From an uncultured Algibacter sp. (GTDB lineage: Bacteria > Bacteroidota > Bacteroidia > Flavobacteriales > Flavobacteriaceae), in assembly GCA_947499935.1 (NCBI GenBank), contig CANMQH010000012.1:1-64000 (forward strand): a DNA stretch of 64,000 nucleotides, written 5' to 3'. Position 1 is the first letter of the stretch. Each line of letters opens with the position of its first letter. This document shows positions 1-12,600 of this stretch, one piece after another. A program made the position numbers and the translations under genes. The notes beneath the pieces are model-generated. The model was not told where the DNA came from. It searched no databases and saw only the letters and a list, made by a program, of their open reading frames with translations.

Positions 1-645
1 GTGTTTGCTGGGTCGCCTGTTAACTGGGTTAAGGTGGTCGTGCCTAATACTCCTGGGTCGTTGTTTGGTAAATAATCGTCATTAGTTAATACATTAGTCA
101 CTACAGCTACTGCTGGGTCGCCTGTATTGGTATCATCTGTTACCATTGGTGCTAATGGATTAGGGTCTGTGGTATCTGGGTTACCATCGCCATCGTCGTC
201 TAAATCACACGCATTTGCTGAAGCATCACCATCCAAATCTGGTAGTGGTGCGCCTATTGCCCCTTCTATATAATCTGCAGTACTGTTAGCATCGGTATCT
301 GCTCCTGTTGCTGGATAACTTGCTCCTATTACGGTTCCATTCGCATTGATTGCGGCTGGGTCTGCTCCAAATTGTCCACCATCACCACCATCTGCAGTTG
401 CATCATCATAATACTCATTAGTATCTGTACATCCATCTTCATCTGCATCAGTATCTAAATAATCTGGGGTTCCTACTGTTGCTCCACTATCTGCTGGCGT
501 AATTCCTGTTCCTGCACTATCTGGTATTCCGTTGCTATCGCCATCAATACCATCTGCTATACCATCATTATCAACATCTGTTCCGCCTGCTTCTGCAACA
601 TCGTAAATACCATCATTATCTGCATCTAAGTCAACACAGTTTGCT
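1..645 (-). repeat. cassette B copy 3, cut by the window edge, inside the giant gene
   Basis: Begins with CVDLDADNDGIYDVAEAGG and GIPDSAGTGIT, then DTDADEDGC. It enters the Ig-like part (VLTNDDYLPNNDPG) before the left edge. Confidence 0.83.
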
Positions 646-3600
646 AATCCATCTCCATCGAAATCTGGGTCTACCGATAATGAAAGGAATATTGCGCTAT
701 CATCTCCTAAATCATTTGAACTGAAACTAAAGTTTGTTACTCCTGCACTAGAAGACTCCCATGTAAACCTAGCACCTCCATTATTTGCGTTAGTACCTGT
801 TAAATTTACTATTTGATAAACAGGTGGCACACTAACATCTGCAAACGATGCATTTAAAGTGGTTGTAAAATTATAAATTGTACCATCTAGACTCTCTAAA
901 GTATCTATAGTATTTCCTGTTTCTATTACTCCTCCATGTTCTAACCTTGCTCTTATTCGAGAAGCCGCAGTACCAGAAATTGTAAAAGTTGCTGGGGTTC
1001 CTGAAAAATCATCTCCAACAAATAAATTTGGATTAGTATCTGGACGGTTTAAACCTGTACCTGATATTAGTACGCTTCCAGTTGGAAGACCTAATCTTGT
1101 ACTGATATCTACATTTGTTATTGTATTTCCAAGCGTAGACGGTGCTATACCTAAATCTGCTTGCGGGCGTATTGCAATAAAATTTGTAGGACATTCTACC
1201 GCATCTGCTATACCATCATTATCATCATCTAAATCACAGAAATCTGGTACGGTATCTCCGTCTGCATCCAATGCATCATCTCCACCTGGACAAACATCTG
1301 CACCATCCAATACGCCATCTCCATCTTGATCGCCTTCTGCAACAACAATTCTTACTGTAGCTATATCACACTGATCTGTTGGTGTGGTTGGATTGGTAGG
1401 ATCTTGAGTTGTATTACCGTTTACATCATTACATACTTGATATTCTATGGTTACGGTTGTATTTCCTTCGCTTGGTAATGGCGTATACGTAATCTCGCCT
1501 GTTGACGGATCTATACTTACCATACCTGCAGCTGTACCGTTTCCTGTATCTGTTATTGTTGTTGTTCCTAAATTATTAGGATCTGTTGTCGTTAAAAAAT
1601 CATCATTTCCTAAAACATCTATTACTTCTGGAATGCCTGCAGTTGCTGTTGCTGAATCATCATCGGCTGTTGGTACTGTTGGATTTGGATCTGTAGTATC
1701 TGGGTTACCATCATTATCATCATCTTCATCACACGCATTGGCAATTGTATCTATATCTAAATCTGGACCAACTGTAGTTACGTCTGTATTTGTTCCTGTT
1801 GTATAGTCTGCAGTTGTCACTGTTCCGTTAGCATTGACTTCGCCTTCTGTTACGGTTAATGGATCTCCTGCTCCAAACTGTTCTCCATCACTGCCATCTG
1901 CATTAGCATCGGCAAAAGCTTCGTTAGCATCACTACATCCATCTTCATCACTATCGGTATCTAAATAATCTGGTGTTCCTGGTGTTGGTCCACTATCTGT
2001 TGGTACTGTTATTCCCGTACCTGCTGTATTTGGTATACCACTATTGTTTGCTCCATCGCCATCTGTATCATCAGCTTCGCCATCATTATCTGCATCAGTT
2101 CCTCCTGTTTCTACCACATCGTAAATACCATCATTATCAGAATCTAAATCATTACAATCTGCTACACCGTCTCCATCTGTATCTGATGCTACAATAAGCT
2201 CTAGAGCATAGTGGCCTTCATCATTATTTGTTGCTGCTGCATCGGCTAAAGAATTCCCTGCTCCATCGTTTACTTCTTCAAGAACAAAAGCTAAGTTGGT
2301 AATTGGACCTCCATCTGTTCTACTGAAAAATAATGTAAAATCTGCTGATCTGCCATTTGCGACATCTTCTTGTTCTTGTGGCACTGTTACATCTGTAGCT
2401 AAATTTGTTGGATTGATTATTGTTGCTCCCCAAGAAATTATTGTACCATTTACGACTTGATTAAAATCGTTACCAGAAAGTACAGATACATTTATACCTG
2501 CATTTGCAGCCGTATCAAATAAGAGTCTAGACTGATCTAAACTATTAATATGCAAATATGCTCCAATAACATTATTACCTGAAAAGCTAATTGAACCTGC
2601 TTCTGATTCTACGCCAGGTGTTGCGTCTACATTTAGTCTAAATTGAGTTGCATCTAGAGGTCCTGTTGTTTGTATTGCGTACGCACTATTATCGAACCAA
2701 TCAAATCCTCTATTGAATCTGAAAGCTGCTTGTGGAAATATCCCTCCTCCTGCTGTTGTAACCTCAACACCTAAAGGTCCTGTACTAGGCGCTACTGATC
2801 TTGGCTCAAAATCTACAACTCCAGTTACACATCCTTCTGTGGTATCTAATATACCATCGTTATCATCATCTAAATCTACGGCATCTGGAAGTCCATCATT
2901 ATCTGTATCTACACCGTCTACGGTTAAGCTGATGGTAGCTGTTGCACACACATCTGCAGGTGGGTTTGAAATACCATTTCCATCTACATCATTACATACT
3001 TGATATACTATAGTTATCAAGCCATTGTCTAATGGTGATGGTGTATAAGTTACATCTCCCGTAATTGGATCGAAGCTAACAACGCCTTGACCGTTACCAG
3101 CCGTAGTATCACTTATTAAAGTAGTTGCACTTGGTATAAAATCATCATTAGCTAGAATATCAAAACTTACAGGTGTACCTGCCATTTGCATTCCTACAAT
3201 AGTATCATCTGATGCTGTGGGTGTTAAAGGATTAGGATCTGTAATATCTGGATTACCATCATTATCATCATCTTCATCACAAGTATCACTTACCAATACA
3301 ATTGGTGTTATGGCGTTTTCTGAAGCTAAATCTGCATTTGGCCCTACTGTAGTTACATCTGCATTTGTTCCTGTTGTATAATCTGCTGTAGTTACTGTTC
3401 CATTTGCATTAACTTCGCCTTCTGTTACGGTTAATGGATCTCCTGTTCCAAACTGATCTCCATCACCGCCATCTGCATTGGCATCTGCAAAAGCTTCGTT
3501 AGCATCGCTACAACCATCTTCATCACTATCGGTATCTACATAATCTGGAGTTCCTGGTGTTGGTCCACTATCTGTTGGTATAGTTACCCCTGTTCCTGCT

Positions 3601-6600
3601 GTATTTGGAATACCGTTATTATTTGTACCATCTCCATCGGTATCGTCTGCATCTCCGTCGTTATCTAAATCTGTTCCTCCTGTTTCTACAACATCGTAAA
3701 TACCATCGTTATCTGAGTCTAAATCGAAACAATTAGGTATGCCATCATCATCAATATCATTCTCCGACAATCTGGTTGTCGCTAATATTATATCATCAAT
3801 AAATATATTCTCATTACTAATTATAGCTCCTGTTTGAGATACAAAGGCAATATAAATATCTCCACCTGTGTAGGCAAATGAACTGGTATATCTTTGCCAT
3901 GTGCCATTAGCCATAACATCTCTTGGGGTAGCTGTATTATCTGATATAGTTCCCGTAGGAGCCCAAGCTCCTGGGATTACATTATCGTTTGCTACTGTAC
4001 CATCTCCAAATGCAAATGCTCCATTTCCAAACCAAATAGCTATTGAAGAATCGGCATCTGAAGGTCTACCACCCGACGGATCAGTGTCATAGTTTTTGCC
4101 TTGAGAATAAGAGAACTCAAAATATATTTGGTCTCCCGACAAGAAACCCAATGCTGCCATTTGCACTGCTGTTTGCCTAATTCCCAATCCATCGTTTGCT
4201 GTAGTTGATTGCGAGTCATTATTAGTTGCCTGCAATACTCCAAATGATGTACCTTCTATGATTTTGTACCAAGGACTTCCTGCTGTATCAGACACAAAAT
4301 CTGGCGATCTATTTACAAAAAAGGGAGCACTAAATGCAAAATTACTTAAATGATTATTATCTGGATTTTCGCTAGTTGCAGTAGCTCCAACAATTGCACT
4401 ATTCTCAAATCCTTCTTGAGCAACTACCCTAACAAATGTACCATCTGACAATGTTTTTCCTGTAGGACACTCTACACTATCTAAAATACCATCATTATCA
4501 TCATCTAAATCTACGGCATCTGGTACACCATCATTATCATAATCCGGACGGTCGTCTGTTGGATCACAGGCATCTGCTATACCATCTGCATCTGCATCTG
4601 GACCAAACGTAATTACATCGGCTGTTGTACCTTGCCCCGCACCTGCTTGTGTTGGCACCCCTGGATTGGCACTTGTTGCCGTACCCACTGGACCTGTTAA
4701 TGCTAGAGTGGTTGCATCTATATTAGTAGCATCAAAACCTCCTGCTGCTTCTATAGCATCTGCACAGCCATCGTTATCGCTATCTGTATCTCTAAAATCT
4801 AAAAGTCCATCGCCATCTACATCACAACCATTTTGTACATCAACTTGAAATCTAAAGTTATCTGCTGTTGCCGAAGCTAAAACCATGGTTCTTGTTACCA
4901 AAAGCCCTGTAGCTGTACCAATAGAGTTGTATTGATAATCTGCATTAGCACTTGTTGGCACCGAACCTGTTACCGTAAATGTATCGTTAGGTACATTGGT
5001 TGTTGATATGGTTCCTACTGTACCTACTCCTAGTGATACTTCGTCCCATGTAAACCCTGATGAAGGCCCAATAGCTACTACCGTAAATGTTTCTCTCGAT
5101 GATAAACCAGAAAAGTCTGGACTAGAACTTACATTAACATTTGTTTCTGCCTGAAATGTTAGTATTGATGATTCTACATCACCAACCTCTGGAGAATTAT
5201 TTAATAATTCGATAGTGCTATCTGATCCGAATACGAATTCTGAAATAACTGAGTCTGGAGTTCCGCCAGAAATTGTAAATGCATCTACCGTTGTATCTAT
5301 TAAATCTGAACCAGCATCACTAACTGAAAATATACCTCCTGCATTAGTAATTCCTGCAAAACTTACACTTTCAATAAGTGTTGCTGGACATTCTACTGTA
5401 TCTAAAATACCATCATTATCGTCATCCAAATCAACCTCATTACCAATACCGTCGCCATCGGCATCTGTTGATGTTGCTGGTCCTGTTGGGTCTACAATTT
5501 CTGCACCTACTGTAGATTCATCACCTAAAGCATTGTCTGTAAGTATGTATGTTGTAGTATATACAGATTGACCATTTACGATTTCTATGGCTTCTGTTCT
5601 TCCTACAATTGAACTTGTATAATCAAATACCGAAGCACCAAATATTGTGGGGCCAAATTTACGGTAAGCATCTATCTCTTCTAGAGCTGTAAGCCCATAC
5701 CAATAGTATTTTACTACGGCTGTCTCTCCTGGTGCCCCACATTGTAATGTAAAATCTACTAACCCTAAAGGATAATCAAACAATGAATCTATAGAAGTTT
5801 GGTCTGCTTCTTGCTCAATCACCATACGTGTAATTTGGTTACATAAGCCTGAAACTTCTATGGTTACATAACTACCTGCGCCAGAACCGTCTGGTATGGA
5901 GGCCACGTTTGGTTGCTCACTATCGGGAGTACCATCGCCGTTACCATCGCCGTTTGGTGCGCCATCTTCAATAGAGGAATCTACATTATCCATATCGTCT
6001 ACCACACATGCTACGGTATCTAAACCATCTCTAGATGCTCCAATGCCCTGCCCTAAAGCTACTATTGTTGGCACGCCCTCGTCTACACCTGCTATTGAAC
6101 CTACGGTATTACCTAGATTATCTAACACCATATCTGTTGAAGGCCCAGTGTAATCAGTACCTGAGTTCCCCCCCATAAGCGTTCCTACTCCTGTGGCATC
6201 TACTAAATCTGTATCTACAATTGCAGTTGGTGTGTTTACGCCTTCTAGAGCATCTGGACAACCGTCCCCATCGCTATCTAAGTCCAGACTATCAATAAGA
6301 CCATCGTTATCTGTATCTCTAGAACATAGCGTTGTTGATAAAATAACATCATCTATATGAATATCTCTACCTGTACCAGCTACAGGTCTATTTATTGAAA
6401 ACGCTAAATAGTAATCTCCTGTAGGCACCGTAGCTATAAATGATTCGCTTATTTGAACTGCTGCAGTTTCAAAATTTGAACCAGCCCCTGCTGTTATTGG
6501 CAACTGTATGCCTGATGCGCCACTACCTCCTGTAGTTAACTGTGGACCAACTAATTGTACCTGTGTTGTTGTCGTGGTATTGTATAATAAAAACTGTGTA

Positions 6601-9600
6601 TTTAAAGCTCTAGGATTGGCACTACTGTATGCCATAAAAAATGATAAATCATAAGACTGTCCATTAGTTATGGAAATAATATTAGCATTCCTAACTACCG
6701 CATCATTAGGCAATCCTCCTGGTGGCACATCATCAAAATAATATAGATTTATATCTCCGCCATCATTTGCAAAAGAATGGCCACCATCAATAATCCAATC
6801 TGTTCCGTTATCTTGAAAATCGAAATTAGCCAACAAGTTTACAACCTCACATTCCACATCATCTAAAATACCATCATTATCATCATCTAAATCTGCACTA
6901 TCTGGTACTCCATCTCCATCGGTATCTACTGGCGGAATACATGCTGTTGCATCTGCTCCGTTTTGGCTAGCTCCTATAGCTTGTCCTGTTCCTACAATAG
7001 TTGGCACACCTTCATCTACGCCTGCTGTGCTTCCTACGGTATTACCTAAATTATCTAAAATAGGCGTTGATGAAGACCCTGTGTATCCTGCACCAGAGTT
7101 ACCGCCCATAAGTGTTCCACTTGCGGTGGTTAAATCGCCTAAAACTATAGCTGTTGGTGTATTTACACCTTCTAAAGCATCGGGGCAACCGTCGCCATCT
7201 GAATCTAAATCTAATGAATTAGCTATTCCATCTCCATCTGTATCTGCTACGCAAGGCACAAATCTTGACACTAAAAATCCATAATTATCAACATTAATAG
7301 CTCCTCTATCTATGGCAACAATATCAGTAGATTCTCCCGGAGCAAGTGTTACTGTATAATTTATTGAATAACCTACTGAATTTGCTGTATTACCACCTGT
7401 TCCAATAATTCCACTAGCTCCATTAGTTATTGTAAATGGTGTATTTGACATCACTGATACTGTCTCTGCTCCACCTGTAAACCCAGCTGTATGCAAAGAT
7501 GTTATAGGGTCAAATAAATTAGGTGTATTGTAATCTGTAACCGTAGCTGTGACTTTTGAATCATCAAAAATAGCTTCTAAAGTTCCTGGCGCACTATTGT
7601 GATTAATACCTAAATTAACCCCTGGTACTTCTGATGCGTTTGACACATAAGATAATGTATATTCTTGAGGTTGAGTTGTTGTATTCTCTATAGTAGCTGT
7701 GTATTGTGCAAAACTTACACCTCCAACATTTACGCCACCTACAACAATGTTATTAGTTCCTGTTCCAAAATCGGCAGAGATGGTTGCTGAACTTGAGCTG
7801 TTCTCTATACGAACTGCTGGAGCAGGCCATCCTCCAGCGGTATAATTATTTGCAAAAAGGTTTGCTGTCCCATTTCTTAAAGCAGTAAAATATAATCTAC
7901 CAACCTGTGTACCAGCATCTGTAATATCTGCTTGCCAAGCCGCAGCTCTTAAGGTTTGTGTAGTTTGGCTATTTGCTACTAAGTTATTGAATTGTAAATC
8001 TAAATCTAAACTTCCAGCGTTAGTTAAACATTCTGCATCTTCGACAGTATCCAATATTCCATCATTATCATCATCCAAATCTGCATCATCAAAAATACCA
8101 TCGCCATCGGTATCTACTGGCGGAATACATGCTGTTGCATCTGCTCCATTTTGACTCGCACCAATAGCTTGGCCTGTTCCTACAATAGTAGGCACGCCCT
8201 CATCTACGCCTACTGTGCTTCCTACGGTATTGCCTAAATTATCTAAAACAGCATCTGTTGATGTTCCTGTATAACCTGGACCTGAGTTACCACCCATAAG
8301 TGTTCCGCCTGCGGTTGTTAAATCTGTTAAAGCTATAGCTGTTGGTGTGTTTACACCTTCTATAGCATCTGGGCAACCATCGCCATCGCTGTCGAGGTCT
8401 AAATTATTTGCAATTCCATCTCCATCTGTATCAGAACACGTTGCTAATGAAGTCATTCCTGCTAAAACAGGTCCAAATTTATTTTCATTATTAGCATACG
8501 CAGTACCAGTTATTGCTCCATTATTAAAATTTTGAAAAGAAGAAAAATCTGTAGCAAAAAATACTCTCTTCCCATTTATTTCAAACATTAAAGATTGTGC
8601 ATCTGTACTTCCTGTGTTATTAACAAAGTATAATATATCTTGATTTGCTACTCCAGTAATTCCATTACCTACCGCTACTGTATAAGGATTTAAACCTGTA
8701 AATTCTGCTGCATACGTAGCTGCACTATTTAAATTTGGTTGAAATGTTAAATACCCTGCTCCTAACGTATAAGAAGTTCCTCTTAGATTGTTTAAAAAAT
8801 CTATTCCTCTGGCTCTATTAGCAACCGTAAAGAAATCTAAAAGAATTACATATGTAGAAGGGCTGTTAGCATCTGTACTATTAATTTCTGTAACTATACC
8901 TGCCAAATCTGCAGCACTTATTCCAGCTCCTGTTGCTGCCGCTACAATAATATCTTGATTATCATAAAATGTTGGATTTTGTAATACAGAAGTATTTGTC
9001 TCTAATGTGACATTAGACAATGCAGGCGAATTATTTGTAAACTCGCTTGTCATATTAGTTGCGGCATTCTGGAAATTATCAGGTATTACTATCTGAATTT
9101 CTAATGGATTTGCACATTCTAAAATATCTAAAACACCATCATTATCATCATCTAGATCTGCATCATCAAAAACACCATCGCCATCGGTATCTACTGGCGG
9201 AATACATGCTGTTGCATCTGCTCCGTTTTGACTTGCGCCAATAGCTTGCCCTGTATTTACAATTGTTGGCACACCTAAGGTAGTGGTTGCATTTGCTATA
9301 TTTGTATCTACGGTATTTCCTAAATTATCTAAAACTGGCGTTGTTGAAGACCCTGTGTATCCTAGACCTGAGTTACCGCCCATGAGCGTACCACTTGCGG
9401 TGGTTAAATCGCCTAAAACAATAGCTGTTGGTGTATTTACACCTTCTAAAGCATCAGGACAACCATCGCCATCGCTGTCTAAATCTAAACTATTTGGAAT
9501 ACCATCTCCATCTAAATCACAACTACCAGTTACATCAACTTGAAATCCTACATCATTTGCAAAAGCAGTTGCACTCACTATAGTTCTAGTCACTTGCATA

Positions 9601-12600
9601 GAAGATGCGCTACCGCTAGTACTATATGCATATGATGTACTTGTGTCTGTTGGAAGTGAAGACGTTACTGTAAATGTATCATTAGGTACATTTGTGGTAG
9701 ATATAGTTCCTATTACAGTTGTACCAACAGCATCCTGCACCCAAGTAAACCCTGCAGAAGTGCCTAAGGCCACAAAGGTTAATGTTTCCGCTCCATTTAT
9801 ACCAGCAAAATCCGGACCTGCTGTAATTATTATTTCAGTTGGGCTTTCAAAAGTAAACGTTACTAACTCTTGATCTCCAACCTCTGGGCTATTATTTGTA
9901 ATACGAAAGACACTTTCAGGTCCAAAAGCGAGGTTATCAATAGTGGAGTCTGGTGTTCCTCCACTTATGCTAACAGCACTAACTTCTGTATCAACTAAGT
10001 CAGCTCCAGTATCACTCATTTGAAAAGTAGCACCTGCATTTGTAAGTCCTGTAAAATCTACACTCCCAATAGGAGCAATACTCATACATTCATCAGTATC
10101 TAAAATCCCATCATTATCATCGTCTAAATCTGCACTATCTGGAACCCCATCACCATCTGTATCTGTACAATTTTCTATAGCACCATTTTGGCTAGAACCT
10201 AAAGTTTGCCCTGTATTTACAATTGTTGGCACACCTAAAGTTGTAGTTGCATTTGCCACATTTGTATCTACATCGTTTCCTAGATTATCTAAAACAGGAT
10301 CTGTTGATGTTCCTATATAACCTGTACCTGTGTTACCGCCCATAAGCGTCCCGCTTGTGGTTGTTAAATCTCCTAAAACAATAGCTGTTGGGGTGTTTAC
10401 ACCTTCTATGGCATCTGGGCAACCATCGCCGTCGGAATCTAAATCTAAGCTATTTACGATTCCATCTCTATCGGTATCAACTAGACAAATTTTTGAGGAA
10501 TTCACAAAAACGCCTAATATTTGAGGTAAACTGTAAAACTGGCTTGGATCATAAATCCAAATTTTTATCTCAACCAACCCATCATTAGGAGCAATAAAAT
10601 TTAATGGAATACTTCTAGGATTTGTATCATAACCTAAATTTCCAGAATCCAATACAGCACCTGACATATTTAAAACTGCATAAGCAAGGCGTTCATCTGA
10701 AGTATCATCAGTAATTGTAACAGAAACATTTGAAAATGGCGCAAAATATGCGTAACCTGTTATTTCTATTACTTCTCCTTCTCCATTAGTATTTGCTGGT
10801 ATTCCATTATCAAGGTCTATGACTGAAGCGTTAGTAGAATTAGGGTCAGCAGGAGCTAGTATATCATTTGAAAACACTCCACTAGCATCTTCTAAAGTAT
10901 CAAAATTAGCATTAAGATCCGTTCTTCCAGAAAATGTAAATGTCCCATCTCCATTAGCTACTAAACCAGCATTTGCAAATGTAAACGTAGCATTATCAGC
11001 GTTTGTAGTTGCTCCAGCAGTTAACCAAGTTTTATATGACCAATTATTATGATATGATGTTATATCACTATTACATAAATCTTCATCTTCATCTAAAATC
11101 CCATCATTATCATCGTCTAAATCTGCACTATCAAAAACACCATCACCATCGGTATCTGTAAAATCAAATAAAATAATATTATCTCTACTTGTACTTGCTG
11201 TATTATTAACCCCAAATAGTGTACATACGCTTGATTCTGGTATGGTTGCTATTGCATTACCTGTTATACTGGATCCTATAATAGCTACATCAAAAGTAGT
11301 TCCATCATTAGGAGCAATTTCTGTTACAGATACCACAGAAGCATTAGCTGTTCCTGTTAGGTTAATATCTTGAATTGTAAATGTAGTGGGGTCTATAGGT
11401 ATTGAAAAAACCACCCTATAAACCCCTCCTGTATTAGAACCTGCAGTAGGATCTTGTCCTTGTTGATTAATTGTTACATCTGGCCCCAGAAAAGGAGGAA
11501 GCACTATAGAAACTCCTCCATTTTGACCATTAACTCCAGGACCTACACTATTTTGATTTCTTCCTCTTCCTCCTCTTCCTACATCATTATTTACTATTGT
11601 TGGGTTTAATCTATAAATTCCAGCTAAACCTCCATTAGCATTTGGTCTTCCTGGAGCAGTGCTACCATTACCAATCAATCTTCCCGCTATACCAGAAGCT
11701 GTACCACCAAGACCAGGGTTATTTCCTCCGTTTCTGGTACCTCTACCTCCGTTTCCTCTAAGTATTTCCGAACCATTTAATCGCATGACAGTAGCTCCTC
11801 CTGGACCGCCATTTCTTACTCCTGCTGATGTACCTCGACCACGTGGCCCTCCAGCACCTATGGTATAACTAAGTACATCGCCTGGCACTACTGGTATTGT
11901 AATACGAGCCGAACCGCCACCGCCACCGCCAGATTTATTGGTAGTACTTGGAGATGACTTACCGCCACCGCCACCGCCACCGCCAACAACTGAAGCAGTA
12001 ACACTAAAAATTCCAGCTGGAATAGTATAACTACCATTTGCTCTAGCAATAACATTACGATAAGGAGAACAATTTAATAGATTAACAGTAATAGTAGGAG
12101 ACACTTCTGAAGCGTTACTTGTATTACGTAAAAACACATCTCTTGTTCCCACAGCTGTGGTAGCTTGTGTTACTGTAAACGGAGATGCTGATGCTGCACT
12201 TGTTGCTAGTATTACATTTGTATTTGCATCTACTAGCTCTACATCTGTAACGGTAGTACTTTCCCAGTATACTGAATAGGTAAAATCACCTTCATCACAA
12301 AAACCTTTTACCGATGTAACAGGATTAGCATTAATATTATTATCTACAATGTTTATTACAGAAGTAATTGGCTGAACACTATAACGCAACTCAGTTATTA
12401 CTATTCCAAAAGGATTTCCAGAAGGGGATAAATAATCGTGTGTAAATGTTATTGAAGAAAAAGCAGATGTGCTTGTAATAACTGCAGTACCGTTTGCAAC
12501 AGCATCAAAAGACCCTCCATTTGGCGCATAAATAGTTCCCGCAGGAACTGTAACTCCAGTCCAATTGCCATTATTAGGATTAGAAATAATAGGAAAATAA

